64,000 bases of DNA from an uncultured Bacteroidales bacterium (GTDB taxonomy: Bacteria; Bacteroidota; Bacteroidia; Bacteroidales; UBA932), in NCBI GenBank assembly GCA_900316245.1, contig ONCE01000009.1, positions 1 to 64,000 on the forward strand, read 5' to 3'. How positions within the stretch are numbered: the stretch's first letter is position 1; every line of letters starts with the position of its first letter. The position numbers and the translations under genes were made by a program. The notes under the pieces were generated by a model. It was not told the origin of the DNA. It searched no databases and saw only the letters and a list, made by a program, of their open reading frames with translations. Of the stretch, positions 26,169 through 35,520 are shown one piece after another.

Positions 26169-26176
26169 TATATTTG
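26169..26176 (+). promoter_or_regulatory. Promoter -7 element of dnaX
   Basis: TATATTTG matches the consensus and ends 6 nt before the dnaX ATG, predicting a leaderless or nearly leaderless mRNA. Confidence 0.55.
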
Positions 26177-26182
26177 TAGTCT

Positions 26183-27907
26183 ATGAGTGACTACATTGTA
26201 TCGGCCCGGAAATATCGGCCGGATTCGTTTGAAACCCTTATAGGCCAGGACAACATTGCCCGCACGCTGTCCAACTCCATCCGGAGGGGGCAGCTGGCCC
26301 ACGCCTATCTTTTCTGCGGTCCCCGTGGAGTGGGCAAAACCACCACAGCGCGCATCTTTGCCAAGATGATCAACTGCGCCAACCCGGGCCCGGAGATGGA
26401 GCCCTGCGGAGAGTGCGAGTCCTGCGTCAGTTTCCAGGAAGGCCGAAGCTATTGCATCCACGAGCTGGACGCCGCCTCCAACAACTCCGTAGAGGACATC
26501 AAGGCCCTTATGGAGAAAGTGCAGGTGCCTCCGCAGGTGGGCAAGTACAGTGTATACATCATAGACGAGGTCCATATGCTCTCGCAGAGCGCTTTCAACG
26601 CTTTCCTCAAAACGCTGGAAGAGCCCCCGGCACACGCCATCTTCATTCTGGCCACCACGGAGAAGCACAAGATTCTCCCCACCATCCTGAGCCGCTGCCA
26701 GACGTATGACTTCAACCGCATTTCCATCCCGGACATGGTCCGGAACCTCCGCAGCATCGCAGAGAAGGAAGGCGTAAAGATAGACGACGAATCCCTCCAC
26801 GTAATAGCCTCCAAGGCCGATGGCGCCATGCGCGACGCCCTCACCATCTTTGACCAGACGGTGGCTTTCTGCGGAACGGATGTCCAATACCAGGATGTCA
26901 TCAGAAACCTCAACGTCCTGGATTACGAATACACTTTCAAGATGGTGGAAGACTTCCTCACCGGCAATTACGCAGACGCCTTCCTCATCCTGGACGAGAT
27001 TCTGGCCAAGGGCTTCAACGCCCTGCATTTCGTAGGCTCGCTGTCCAGCCATCTCCGCAACCTGGTGGTGGCCAAGACCGGCGGCCTGGAGCCCCTGCTG
27101 GAACTGCCCGATTCCCTGAAGAAGCGCTATCAGGAGCAAGCCGCCCGCTGCTCCAACCAGTTCCTCTTCGAGGCCCTGGGCATCACCAAAGAATGTGAGA
27201 CCGGCTACAAGGCGGCCGTCAACCCCCGCCTCCACATCGAGTTCTCCCTGATGCGCCTGAGCTACATCCTGGGCAAGCCGCAGGCTCAGATTCCCGGTCA
27301 GGCCGGGAATGACGCAAAGCCCGCCGCTGTCATACCGAGCGAAGCGAGCGTATCTCCTGCCCCGAAGGTCGAAGCTCCTACTCCTGTCATACCGAGCGAA
27401 GCGAGCGTATCTCCTGCTCCCGCCCCTTCCCGTCGCCGGGCCCCCAAGACCGGATCGGCCCTCTCTATGAGCGCCATTATGGAGGAGGACCAGAAGGAAG
27501 AGGCCGCTCCGGAGGCTGCTACCGAGAGCCAGGCCCTGCCGGAAGACGAGACCCTCCGCCTCAAATGGAAAGAACTGGCCGGCCAGTACAGCGCCAAGCC
27601 GCGTCTGGCCAATATGCTCTCCAGCGGCAACATCAACCTCAGTGAAGAGAACGGAATCAAAGTTGTAGAGTTCTTCGTGATCAACGAGGCCCAGAAGCAG
27701 TGGGTGGAAGAAAAGATGCTCCGCGAACTGGAAGGCAAACTCCGTGACCTGGCGGGCTGCCAGAAGGTAAACGTGATGGTTTCCGTCACCCCTATGGAAG
27801 AGGCCGAAAAGAAACCCTATATGCCGGAAGAAAAGGCCAAAGACCTGATGGAAAAGAACCCCGAAGTTAGAGCCCTAGTGGCCGATTTCGGACTAGATAC
27901 TAAGTAA
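26183..27907 (+). CDS. dnaX: DNA polymerase III subunit gamma/tau
   Basis: Clamp-loader ATPase of the replicative polymerase, 574 aa. Visible motifs: [12 protein letters not shown], Walker [12 protein letters not shown] (about 43-53), zinc-binding cysteines in [40 protein letters not shown] with Walker B, and the SRC motif LSRCQTYDF. After residue 365 comes a Pro/Ala-rich linker containing two identical 34-nt repeats and a palindrome that look like intergenic repeats inserted in frame (VIPSEASVS twice). A tau-like C-terminal domain follows. No A-rich frameshift signal for gamma production was noticed. lptB starts 2 bases after the stop codon. Confidence 0.96.
   Translation: MSDYIVSARKYRPDSFETLIGQDNIARTLSNSIRRGQLAHAYLFCGPRGVGKTTTARIFAKMINCANPGPEMEPCGECESCVSFQEGRSYCIHELDAASNNSVEDIKALMEKVQVPPQVGKYSVYIIDEVHMLSQSAFNAFLKTLEEPPAHAIFILATTEKHKILPTILSRCQTYDFNRISIPDMVRNLRSIAEKEGVKIDDESLHVIASKADGAMRDALTIFDQTVAFCGTDVQYQDVIRNLNVLDYEYTFKMVEDFLTGNYADAFLILDEILAKGFNALHFVGSLSSHLRNLVVAKTGGLEPLLELPDSLKKRYQEQAARCSNQFLFEALGITKECETGYKAAVNPRLHIEFSLMRLSYILGKPQAQIPGQAGNDAKPAAVIPSEASVSPAPKVEAPTPVIPSEASVSPAPAPSRRRAPKTGSALSMSAIMEEDQKEEAAPEAATESQALPEDETLRLKWKELAGQYSAKPRLANMLSSGNINLSEENGIKVVEFFVINEAQKQWVEEKMLRELEGKLRDLAGCQKVNVMVSVTPMEEAEKKPYMPEEKAKDLMEKNPEVRALVADFGLDTK
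27290..27310. repeat. Palindromic repeat inside the dnaX linker
   Basis: ATTCCCGG (27290-27297) and CCGGGAAT (27303-27310) flank a 5-nt loop; translated as part of [10 protein letters not shown]. The form resembles intergenic palindromic repeats. Confidence 0.6.
27327..27417. repeat. Two identical 34-nt direct repeats inside dnaX
   Basis: Copies at 27327-27360 and 27384-27417, 57 bp (19 codons) apart, both read as [11 protein letters not shown]. The core CCGAGCGAAGCGAGCG is of the kind seen in dispersed repeats. The frame is preserved. Confidence 0.8.
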
Positions 27908-27909
27908 TT

Positions 27910-28713
27910 ATGAAGCTCCGCGCAGAAAAACTGGTCAAGAAATACGGCGTCCGCACGGTTGTGAAGGGCGTCTCGATGGAAGTGAAGCAAGGAGAGATTG
28001 TGGGCTTCCTGGGCCCCAACGGCGCCGGCAAAACCACCAGTTTCTATATGATTACCGGCCAGATCAAGCCCAACGGCGGCCGGATTTTCCTGGACGACGA
28101 CGAGGGCAACACCACGGAAATCACCAACCTGCCTATGTACCAGCGTGCCCAGAAGGGCATCGGCTACTTGCCGCAGGAGGCCTCCGTGTTCCGCAGAATG
28201 TCCGTAGAAGACAACATCCTCTCCGTGATGGAACTTTCCAAGAGCACGGAGAATATGACCAAGGCCCAGCGGCTGGAGCGTATGGAGCGCCTCATTGACG
28301 AGTTCAACCTCTCCAAGGTCCGCAAATCCCTGGGCATCCAGCTTTCCGGCGGCGAGCGCCGCCGCTGCGAGATTGCCCGCGCCCTGGCCGTAGATCCCAA
28401 GTTCATCCTCCTGGACGAGCCGTTCGCCGGCGTGGACCCCATTGCCGTGGAAGACATCCAGTACATCATTGCCAAACTGAAATACCGCAACATCGGCGTC
28501 ATCATCACGGACCACAACGTGGGTGAAACCCTGGCCATCACAGACCGCGCCTACCTCCTGTACGAAGGCGTCATCCTCCAGGCCGGTACTCCCGAGGCCC
28601 TGGCTTCCGACGAAGACGTCCGCACCAAGTACCTGGGTTCCGGCTTCGTACTAAAGCGCTCTAAATCAGTGGAAAGAGCCCGCGCCGAGGTAGAGAGCGA
28701 AAAGATCGTCTAG
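27910..28713 (+). CDS. lptB: LPS export ABC transporter ATP-binding protein LptB
   Basis: Cytoplasmic ATPase powering lipopolysaccharide extraction from the inner membrane with LptFG. The 267-aa protein has Walker [10 protein letters not shown] (about 37-45), the LptB-typical [20 protein letters not shown], signature [15 protein letters not shown], Walker [14 protein letters not shown] and a switch His in ITDHNV. It is about 25 residues longer than the E. coli protein, with a charged C-terminal extension. It is co-transcribed with dnaX (2-base gap). Confidence 0.93.
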   Translation: MKLRAEKLVKKYGVRTVVKGVSMEVKQGEIVGFLGPNGAGKTTSFYMITGQIKPNGGRIFLDDDEGNTTEITNLPMYQRAQKGIGYLPQEASVFRRMSVEDNILSVMELSKSTENMTKAQRLERMERLIDEFNLSKVRKSLGIQLSGGERRRCEIARALAVDPKFILLDEPFAGVDPIAVEDIQYIIAKLKYRNIGVIITDHNVGETLAITDRAYLLYEGVILQAGTPEALASDEDVRTKYLGSGFVLKRSKSVERARAEVESEKIV

Positions 28714-28716
28714 AGT

Positions 28717-28733
28717 TTGGCACACCTCTTGCA
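28717..28733 (+). promoter_or_regulatory. Sigma-54-type promoter (-24/-12)
   Basis: TTGGCAC, five bases, then TTGCA: an exact match to the TGGCAC-N5-TTGCW consensus with correct GG-GC spacing. It lies 3 bases after the lptB stop codon and predicts a start near 28744. No activator site or regulator is visible nearby. Confidence 0.6.
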
Positions 28734-28743
28734 TTAACTAAGC

Positions 28744-28811
28744 CAGGTTAGTTTTAGTTGGTTTAGTTAATAATAGGTTAGAATGAAAGGCTGCAGGGAT
28801 GCAGCCTTTTT
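28744..28811 (+). ncRNA. Candidate short sigma-54-dependent RNA
   Basis: Between the predicted sigma-54 start and a strong terminator there are only about 68 nt and no credible reading frame. The stretch repeats TTAGTT several times, and TTAGTTAA at 28763-28770 complements TTAACTAA at 28734-28741. The product, if expressed, would be a small RNA; alternatively the region is just the 3' end of the dnaX-lptB transcript. Confidence 0.35.
28786..28811 (+). terminator. Rho-independent terminator between lptB and the S41 protease gene
   Basis: AAAGGCTGC (28786-28794) pairs with GCAGCCTTT (28801-28809), followed by T residues; the A run on the other side makes it usable by the convergent operon too, which ends at 28812. 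Confidence 0.85.
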
Positions 28812-30422
28812 CTATTGTTGCTCAGCGGGATTGGAGATGAGCTCCAGGGCTTTGTTGACGGTTTCGTCTACGGGAAGATAGTACTTGTAGAAAGCGTTGT
28901 CCCCCAGTTTGGAGTAGCGGGCGATGAGCGCCTTGAGCTGCGGGACCAGGTAGGACTCGGTGGCTTCCCACTCGGCGGGCGTGCAGGTGATGCCGTCCTT
29001 CTTCTTGGCGTAGGCCAGGAAATCGGCCTTCAGATTGAGACCGGCCAGGAAGGCATCCATCTGAGGGAAAGAATCGATCTTGGAGAGGGCGCCGGTATGG
29101 CGGTCGAAGATGTCCGAGGCGAAGCGCATCTGCGTGGCCTTGCGGTTGCAGGCAATGAAGAAGGCCGATGCCCGGGTGGTATCCATAGGCACAAAGACAT
29201 CCGGCATAATGCCGCCGCCTCCGTATACCACACGGCCTCCGCGGGTGTAGTGCACGTCTTCCTTATTGAGTTTCACACTGTCGGCGCTGAAGACCTCTCC
29301 GTCGGCGTAGCGGCGGTAAATGTCGTAACTGTAATCGGTCCTGGTGTCTCCGTAGGGCTTCTGGATGCATCGGCCCGAAGGCGTGTAATAACGCGCCACG
29401 GTGAGGCGGATGCCGGATTTATCCGTGAAGAAGAAGGGTTCCTGCACCAGGCCCTTGCCAAAGGAGCGGCGGCCCACTACGGTTCCGCGGTCGTTGTCCT
29501 GGATGGCTCCGGCAAAGATTTCGCTGGCGCTGGCAGAGTTCTCGCTGATGAGCACCGAAAGCTTGACGCTCTGGAGCTGGCCGCTTCCATCGGCCTTGTA
29601 TACCTCCTTGGCCCTATGCTTTCCTTCCAGGTAAACGATGGTGTCTCCGGAAGAGAGGAAGTCGTTGGAAAGGAGGAGGGCCTGGTCCATATAGCCGCCG
29701 GTGTTGTCCCGGATATCGAAGATGAGATGGGCCATTCCCTGGTCCAGGAGTTCCATAGCGGCCGTGTGGCACTCTTTGTAAGTGGTGCGGGAGAACTTGC
29801 CCAGGCGGAGGTAACCCACGCCGGGACGGACCATAAAGGCGGCGTCCATACTGTGCACGGGAATCTTGCCGCGGGTAATTTCAAAGGGAATCACGTCTCC
29901 CCCACGCTTGACCGTAATGACCACCTTGCTGCCCGAAGGGCCCTTGATGCGGCTCACCATACTGTCCTGCGGGAACTTGACACCGGCTATCACCTTGTCG
30001 TCTACCTTCAGAAGACGGTCTCCGGGCTGCAGGCCCACCTTCTCGGAGGGGCCGCCCGCAATGACCTCCAGCACGATGGCGGTGTCGTTGGGGACGTTGA
30101 ACTGGATGCCAATGCCGTCAAAGTTGCCGGCGAGTTCCTGCTCGGAAGCCTCCAGCTGCACGGGCGGGAGGTACACCGAGTGGGGGTCCAGCTTGGCCAG
30201 TGCGGCCGTGACGGCGGCGTCGGTCATTCCTTCCATATTGACCGTATCCACATAATTCTTCTCAACGATATCCAAGATAAGGTTGAGTTTGCGCCAGTCT
30301 GTGTACTGGGAACGGATGAGGTGCTGCTTTTCGCGGTAGCGGACAATGGAGAAGGTGACCATGGCCCCAATGGCCACGCCCAGCACCACTTCCAGGATAT
30401 GGATGACGGTTCTTTTCTGCAT
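28812..30422 (-). CDS. S41-family C-terminal processing peptidase (CtpA/Prc-like)
   Basis: Periplasmic serine protease anchored by an N-terminal helix (VVLGVAIGAMVTFSIV, residues 12-27), 536 aa. A PDZ domain (about 95-175) contains GGPSEKVGLQPGDRLLKVDD. The S41 core has FDIRDNTGGYMDQA, the catalytic Ser in ENSASASEIFAGA (about 297) and the general-base Lys in RSFGKGLVQ (about 320). A C-terminal extension of some 130 residues follows. Such enzymes process or degrade envelope proteins. It is the last gene of a four-gene operon, 4 bases after the dCMP deaminase gene. Confidence 0.93.
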   Translation of the reverse strand: MQKRTVIHILEVVLGVAIGAMVTFSIVRYREKQHLIRSQYTDWRKLNLILDIVEKNYVDTVNMEGMTDAAVTAALAKLDPHSVYLPPVQLEASEQELAGNFDGIGIQFNVPNDTAIVLEVIAGGPSEKVGLQPGDRLLKVDDKVIAGVKFPQDSMVSRIKGPSGSKVVITVKRGGDVIPFEITRGKIPVHSMDAAFMVRPGVGYLRLGKFSRTTYKECHTAAMELLDQGMAHLIFDIRDNTGGYMDQALLLSNDFLSSGDTIVYLEGKHRAKEVYKADGSGQLQSVKLSVLISENSASASEIFAGAIQDNDRGTVVGRRSFGKGLVQEPFFFTDKSGIRLTVARYYTPSGRCIQKPYGDTRTDYSYDIYRRYADGEVFSADSVKLNKEDVHYTRGGRVVYGGGGIMPDVFVPMDTTRASAFFIACNRKATQMRFASDIFDRHTGALSKIDSFPQMDAFLAGLNLKADFLAYAKKKDGITCTPAEWEATESYLVPQLKALIARYSKLGDNAFYKYYLPVDETVNKALELISNPAEQQ

Positions 30423-30426
30423 ACGG

Positions 30427-30831
30427 TTACTGAATCTGTTCCACCTCTATTCCGGCGCGGGCCAGGAGATCGATGCCGTCCGTGAGGCGGTAGGCATCCC
30501 TATACACCACGCGGCGGATGCCGGACTGGATAATGAGTTTGGCACACTCTGCGCAGGGCGAAGCCGTCACATAGAGCGTGGCACCTTCACTGCTGTTGCC
30601 GCTCTTGGCCACCTTGGTAATGGCATTGGCTTCGGCGTGCAGGACGTAGGGCTTGGTTACTCCGTTCTCGTCTTCGCAGATGTTCTCGAAGCCCGAGGGG
30701 GTTCCGTTGTATCCGTCCGAAATGATGGTGCGGTCCTTGACCAGCAGGGCTCCCACCTTCCTGCGCTTGCAGTAGGAGTTCTGGGCCCATACTTCGGCCA
30801 TTTGCAAATAGCTGCGGTCGAATTTTTCCAT
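30427..30831 (-). CDS. dCMP deaminase family protein (ComEB-like)
   Basis: Zinc-dependent cytidine-type deaminase of 134 aa, predicted to convert dCMP to dUMP for thymidylate synthesis. The zinc site is His65-Ala-Glu67 (HAEANAI) and Cys93-x2-Cys96 (SPCAECA). N-terminal SYCKRRKVGALLVKDRTIISDGYNG is typical of dCMP deaminases. Its ATG overlaps the stop of the acyl-CoA synthetase gene by one base. Confidence 0.92.
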   Translation of the reverse strand: MEKFDRSYLQMAEVWAQNSYCKRRKVGALLVKDRTIISDGYNGTPSGFENICEDENGVTKPYVLHAEANAITKVAKSGNSSEGATLYVTASPCAECAKLIIQSGIRRVVYRDAYRLTDGIDLLARAGIEVEQIQ

Positions 30832-32486
30832 TAGATTCTTTGATAGAGATAACGCTTGATGCTCTTCTTGGGCGTGCGCTCAAAGTCTTCGGGCATCAGT
30901 TCAATCTTCTTGATCTGGGCATACTTGGGCAGCTCATCGTTGATGGCGGAAAGCATACCCTTGATGCGTTTTTCAAAGTCCTGGCGGGTGAAGCCGTCCA
31001 GTTCGCCCTGGTGCCAGTCCGGATAGATGAGGGCGGTGAGGCCGCCGTCGTCTTCCACTACCAGGGAGTCCACCACATAGTTGAAGTTGTTGATGGTGGC
31101 TTCCACCTCTTCCGGATAGATGTTCTGGCCGGAAGGGCCCAGCACCATACACTTGGAACGGCCTCTCAGGAAGAGGTAGCCGTCTTGGTCGATGACACCC
31201 ATGTCACCGGTGCGGAACCAGCCGTCCTCCGTGAAGGCTGCGGTGGTGGCTTCTTCGTTTCTGTAATAGCCCAGGCACACGTTGGGGCCCTTTACCTGCA
31301 CCTCTCCGGGGATGTTGCGGGGATCCGGGGAATCGATGCGGATTTCCATATTGAGGGCGGCGCGGCCGGCGCTTCCCACCTTCACCTTGTCCCAATGGGC
31401 ATAGCAGATGATGGGGGCGCACTCCGTCATACCGTAACCTACGGTGTAGTGGAAACCAATCTCGTGCAGGAACTTCTCCACCTCCGGGTTGAAGGCGGCG
31501 CCGCCCAGGATGACTTCCTCGAACTGGCCACCGAAAGCGTTGGTGAGTTCCGTGCAGAATTTCTTCTCGATCACCTTGTCCAGCACAGGGATGCGGCGAT
31601 AGTATTTGGTCTTGTCCACCAGGGGCTTGAGCTTGCTCTTATACACTTTTTCCATCACCAGCGGCACGGCGATGATAATGTCCGGATGGACCTCGCTGAA
31701 GGCCTGCATAATGATCTTGGGGCTGGGAACGCGGCTCAGGAAATGCACATGCATGCCGATGGTCATCTCAAAGAGGAACTCGAACATCATTCCGTACATA
31801 TGGGCCGAAGGGAGCATGGCTACCACGTTCATCCCGGCCTTGAGCATAGGGCAGGCGTCCTTGGCGGCAAACTCCACGTTGGAGTAGATGGCGCGGTAAG
31901 GAATCATCACACCCTTGGAGAAACCGGAGGTTCCGGAAGTGTAGTTGATGATGGCCAGCTCTTCGGGGCTGTCTTCGTAATAATGAAGGTCTTCCGGGCC
32001 GAAGCTGTTGGGGTACCGTTTGCCGAACTCTTCGTTCAGGTGCTCCCGCACATAGGTGAGGGCCTGGCTGGCGGCATACAGGAACTTGAAGTTGTTGATC
32101 TGGACCACCACGGAAAGGTCCGGCATTTCTTCGGGGCTCAGGCCTTCCCAGATGACCTCGTCCACAAAGAGGACGCGGGCCTCGGAATGGTTCACCAGAT
32201 AGTGGATATTGCCGGGTTTGAACTCGTGCAGAATGGGCACGGCTACGGCACCGTAAGTGATGGCGGCAAGAAGGCTCACGCCCCAGTTGGCCTGGTTGCG
32301 GGAGCAGATGGCTACTTTATCTCCTTTCTTGAGGCCGCACATTTCAAAAGCGATGTGCAGCTTGGCAATTCTGAGGGCAACCTCGCGATAGGCAAGCGTC
32401 ATACCCTGGTAGTTGGTCAGAGCCGGGCGGTCCCAGTTCTTGATCATACTCTCCTGCAGAATTTTGTTTACAGACTTGAATTCCAT
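30831..32486 (-). CDS. AMP-binding acyl-CoA/fatty-acid synthetase
   Basis: Adenylate-forming enzyme of 551 aa that activates a fatty acid via acyl-AMP. Motifs: phosphate loop INYTSGTSGFSKGVMI, GYGMTECAPII, DGWFRTGDMG and the C-terminal hinge SKCMVLGPSGQNIYPEEVEATI. The C-terminal Lys region (RTPKKSIKRYLY) is present. The long-chain type is most likely; exact chain length cannot be read. It is 16 bases downstream of an unknown envelope protein gene and overlaps the deaminase gene, an arrangement I read as an operon without a clear shared pathway. Confidence 0.88.
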   Translation of the reverse strand: MEFKSVNKILQESMIKNWDRPALTNYQGMTLAYREVALRIAKLHIAFEMCGLKKGDKVAICSRNQANWGVSLLAAITYGAVAVPILHEFKPGNIHYLVNHSEARVLFVDEVIWEGLSPEEMPDLSVVVQINNFKFLYAASQALTYVREHLNEEFGKRYPNSFGPEDLHYYEDSPEELAIINYTSGTSGFSKGVMIPYRAIYSNVEFAAKDACPMLKAGMNVVAMLPSAHMYGMMFEFLFEMTIGMHVHFLSRVPSPKIIMQAFSEVHPDIIIAVPLVMEKVYKSKLKPLVDKTKYYRRIPVLDKVIEKKFCTELTNAFGGQFEEVILGGAAFNPEVEKFLHEIGFHYTVGYGMTECAPIICYAHWDKVKVGSAGRAALNMEIRIDSPDPRNIPGEVQVKGPNVCLGYYRNEEATTAAFTEDGWFRTGDMGVIDQDGYLFLRGRSKCMVLGPSGQNIYPEEVEATINNFNYVVDSLVVEDDGGLTALIYPDWHQGELDGFTRQDFEKRIKGMLSAINDELPKYAQIKKIELMPEDFERTPKKSIKRYLYQRI

Positions 32487-32502
32487 ATTATTCGAGTAGG
32501 TT

Positions 32503-34617
32503 TTAGTTCAATTTGAATTCCCGGTTGCGGCCGTCGTAGCACTCTCCGCTCACTCCCTTGGAAGTAATCTTGAGTTCTGCGTCCGGACGCAACATCTTAT
32601 TCCCCTCTTCCTTGACAAGTGGTTCACCGCCGGCAAAGGGATATACCAGCGTACGCACACTGGTGCGCACCACCCAATAGTTCTTTCCTTTCACCTCCAC
32701 CAGTTCCGGCAGGTTCTTCACCGTCTCGGGGGCCACGATGCCCTTCCAGCCGTCCGGTTTCTGGCCGTGGAGGTTATATCTTTCCAGCGTATTGTCTTTG
32801 TGCAGCACCATCACGGTGTAACCGCCGGCTCCGGTGAAGTCATACACGTCCGGACCCAGGAGCACCGCCTTGGGCAGTTTGACGGGGAAGCCGTTGACCC
32901 AATGGCCCAGACGGTCCAGCAGGTAGAGCTTGTCTCCGGCAGCAAAGAGGAACTGGATTTTTCCGTTCTTGTAATAGTCCAGGTTCTGTACCCGACCGCA
33001 GAGGGGTTCCTTGAAAGGAATGCCCCAGACACCCTTTCCATTTTCGTCGTTCAGGCAGATGGACAGGCTCTTGCTCTGGTACAGCTGGTTGTTTTTCTTG
33101 GTATAGTAATTATATACGGTATACGGACCGGCAGGCACCTCTACGGTGGTGTCTCGTTCCATTACCTGTACCTTGTTGCTCTTGAGGGTATGGGTGCTCA
33201 GTTGAACGCGGAGGGAAGGATACTCTTCCGAGAGGTCCAGCGAAGCGGAAGCCGGCACAAAAGCGCCGCCCAGAGCCCACTCCTTGAGGGGCTGGGCCAG
33301 GTTCTTGTCCAGCAGGCGGGCGGGCACGTCGGGTGCATCCGTAAACGAGGCGTAGGCCACCAGGCCGCCGCCCAGGGAGACCGATGCGTCTGCCATCCGG
33401 TTCTTGAGCGTATATTCCTTGATGGATTTGTCCAGCAGGGCCTGCACGGTGGGTGCGTCTGCAAAGGCCGTCCACTTGCCGCCCAGGGAGGCATAGACGG
33501 TATCTACGGCAGCAAAGCTGTCCCCTGCCACCAGGGCCAGGCAGCCGGCATACTCATTGGGGGCGGGAGCCTGCTTCGCATCTTTGGCCGATTTCACCAG
33601 CACGGCTTCGCGGAGCTGGCCGTCCTGGTTGAAGGTAATACGGGCCACCTCACGGGGCTGGAGGCTGCGGAACCACTCTTCCGGAGAAAGGGGGCGGCCG
33701 GCCTTGGCCTTGAGGCTCTTGTTGAAGAGGCCCAGGCGGCCGTGTCCGTCTTCTTCCCTGCGGCGGGCGTTCATAAAGGCATCCACATCCGGAATGGGAA
33801 CCGCCACCGCCGTACCGGTATAATAAGGAACGGCTTCCGGGAACTCAGCCACATTGGCCGAAGTACCGGCAAAGGCTTTGAAGAAACTGGCCGAAGCCTC
33901 CCCGGGAAGGGCAATGCCCTTGAGGAGAATACGGTCTTTCTGAAGATCCTGCAGCGTCCAGGCGCTCCAGGAAGTAAGGTCTTTTACAAAGGAACCCTTC
34001 TGCCACTCCTTGCCGGCAAACGTCTGCAGGAGCTTGGCGGAATGGGCGTGGGACACCAGCATCACCACCGAGCCGGACACCTTGCCCATCAGATTCTGCA
34101 AATGGCCCGTACCCAGGATGGACAGGCCCTCCGTCAGATGGCGGACGCTGGCGTTCACAAAAGTCTCCGAGCGGGAGGCAATGAAGAAGCCTTCCTTCTC
34201 CGTGGTCTTGAGACCCGCCTTGGCGGCCAGCTGTCTGGCCAGGGTATCGGAGGGTTGGATCTGGGCGGCCACCAGGGGAACCAGGGAACCGCTGTTGTGC
34301 AGCGAAACGGCCATCTTGCGACGGTCCAGGGAACGGAGGAACGTCATAAAGGCATCGTTGCCGGGGGCTATCATAGCCTGCAGGAGGCCGGTGGAATCTG
34401 CGAGAATCCGTGCGCTCTTGGAAGAGCCGTCAAATACCAGGACGGCGGCGGCGTCGGAAGGAACGGCGCGAAGCACACTCCAGCCCGACGGGGCTACGGG
34501 AGCGGCAACGGTTTCTTCTTCGGGTACCTCTGTATACAGTTTTGTAACAGCGTATACAATCCCCGCCAGAAGGACAGCGACCAGTACGATGGCAGCTATG
34601 GTGCTTCGTTTAGCCAT
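32503..34617 (-). CDS. Membrane-anchored envelope protein of unknown function
   Basis: A 704-aa protein with a single N-terminal helix (STIAAIVLVAVLLAGIVYAV) and a large, probably periplasmic, body. I do not recognise a family with confidence; residues 45-300 (WSVLRAVPSDAAAVLVFDG) resemble DUF3352-like proteins of Bacteroidota. The C-terminal third is beta-rich with propeller-like repeats (FLFAAGDKLYLLDRLGHWVNGFP). The start at 34617 is chosen because a longer frame would begin inside the -7 promoter element. It is the first gene of the operon with the acyl-CoA synthetase, dCMP deaminase and S41 protease. Confidence 0.72.
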   Translation of the reverse strand: MAKRSTIAAIVLVAVLLAGIVYAVTKLYTEVPEEETVAAPVAPSGWSVLRAVPSDAAAVLVFDGSSKSARILADSTGLLQAMIAPGNDAFMTFLRSLDRRKMAVSLHNSGSLVPLVAAQIQPSDTLARQLAAKAGLKTTEKEGFFIASRSETFVNASVRHLTEGLSILGTGHLQNLMGKVSGSVVMLVSHAHSAKLLQTFAGKEWQKGSFVKDLTSWSAWTLQDLQKDRILLKGIALPGEASASFFKAFAGTSANVAEFPEAVPYYTGTAVAVPIPDVDAFMNARRREEDGHGRLGLFNKSLKAKAGRPLSPEEWFRSLQPREVARITFNQDGQLREAVLVKSAKDAKQAPAPNEYAGCLALVAGDSFAAVDTVYASLGGKWTAFADAPTVQALLDKSIKEYTLKNRMADASVSLGGGLVAYASFTDAPDVPARLLDKNLAQPLKEWALGGAFVPASASLDLSEEYPSLRVQLSTHTLKSNKVQVMERDTTVEVPAGPYTVYNYYTKKNNQLYQSKSLSICLNDENGKGVWGIPFKEPLCGRVQNLDYYKNGKIQFLFAAGDKLYLLDRLGHWVNGFPVKLPKAVLLGPDVYDFTGAGGYTVMVLHKDNTLERYNLHGQKPDGWKGIVAPETVKNLPELVEVKGKNYWVVRTSVRTLVYPFAGGEPLVKEEGNKMLRPDAELKITSKGVSGECYDGRNREFKLN

Positions 34618-34623
34618 ATTATG

Positions 34624-34631
34624 CAAATTTA
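34624..34631 (-). promoter_or_regulatory. Promoter -7 element of the 34617 operon
   Basis: TAAATTTG on the minus strand ends 6 nt before the ATG, predicting a leaderless or nearly leaderless mRNA and fixing the start codon. Confidence 0.55.
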
Positions 34632-34644
34632 CACATTTATTTCG

Positions 34645-34652
34645 TATCTTTG
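34645..34652 (+). promoter_or_regulatory. Promoter -7 element of the EEP-family lipoprotein gene
   Basis: TATCTTTG, an exact consensus match 31 bases before the ATG; divergent from the preceding minus-strand promoter. Confidence 0.65.
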
Positions 34653-34683
34653 CGTTAGAACCTAAAATGTTTTAACCAAGATC

Positions 34684-35520
34684 ATGAAAAAAATCGCCCT
34701 TCTTCTGGCAGCCCTTCTGCCCCTGTTCGCAGCCTGCGACCAAAAACAGCCTACCACGGTCAAAGTAATGTCCTATAATATCCGCTACGGAACGGCCGAT
34801 GACGGAGACCACGTTTGGTCCAACCGCCGCGAGGCAGCCGCCGCCATGGTCCTGGACCAGCATCCCCTGGTGTTTGGCGTACAAGAAGCCCTGGACTTCC
34901 AGCTGGCGTATCTGAAGGAGAACTGCCACGGCTATGACTTCGTGGGCGTGGGCCGTGAAGACGGCGTTTCCGAGGGTGAGCATATGGCCGTATTCTATGA
35001 CACGGAAAGGGCCCAACTGGAGAACTGGGGAACCTACTGGCTCTCCGAAACCCCGGAAGTTCCTTCCTTTGGCTGGGACGCCGCCTGCAAGCGCACCGCC
35101 ACCTGGACCTTGATCAAGGACCTCACCACCGGCCAGCATTTCTACTTTGTGAACACCCATCTGGACCACGTGGGCAAGGAAGCCCGCCGCAACGGCCTCA
35201 TCCTGCTGGTAGAGCGCATCGGCGCGATGAATCCGGAAGGCTATCCTATGATCCTGTGCGGAGACTTTAACGTCTATCCCACGGACCCCTGCCTCAACGA
35301 CCTCCGCGGCCTGATGGACGACGCCCGCATCACCGCCACCTCCAGCGACACCGGCACCACCTGGCACAACTGGGGAAAGGTAGACGGCACCCCTGGCATC
35401 GACTACATCTTCTACAAGGGATTCAAGAGCTGCGACAGCTTCCAGCGCGTTACCAAGGAGTATCTGGGCACGCCTTTCGTGTCGGACCACTACCCCGTGA
35501 CCGCCGAGTTTACTTACTAA
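34684..35520 (+). CDS. Endonuclease/exonuclease/phosphatase-family lipoprotein
   Basis: Exported 278-aa lipoprotein (MKKIALLLAALLPLFAAC, Cys18) with the EEP metal-dependent fold: VMSYNIRYGT, FGVQEAL with the metal-binding Glu, VNTHLDHVG, CGDFNVYPTDP and the terminal SDHYPVTAEF. Members cleave phosphodiesters or phosphate esters of nucleic acids, sphingomyelin or sugar phosphates; the substrate cannot be read here. The gene is monocistronic, and its 3' end overlaps the convergent GH95 gene by 11 bp. Confidence 0.88.
   Translation: MKKIALLLAALLPLFAACDQKQPTTVKVMSYNIRYGTADDGDHVWSNRREAAAAMVLDQHPLVFGVQEALDFQLAYLKENCHGYDFVGVGREDGVSEGEHMAVFYDTERAQLENWGTYWLSETPEVPSFGWDAACKRTATWTLIKDLTTGQHFYFVNTHLDHVGKEARRNGLILLVERIGAMNPEGYPMILCGDFNVYPTDPCLNDLRGLMDDARITATSSDTGTTWHNWGKVDGTPGIDYIFYKGFKSCDSFQRVTKEYLGTPFVSDHYPVTAEFTY

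Noticed and set aside
28783-28850. Small peptide gene starting at the ATG at 28783
   Set aside because: The frame runs through the terminator hairpin into antisense of the S41 protease gene.
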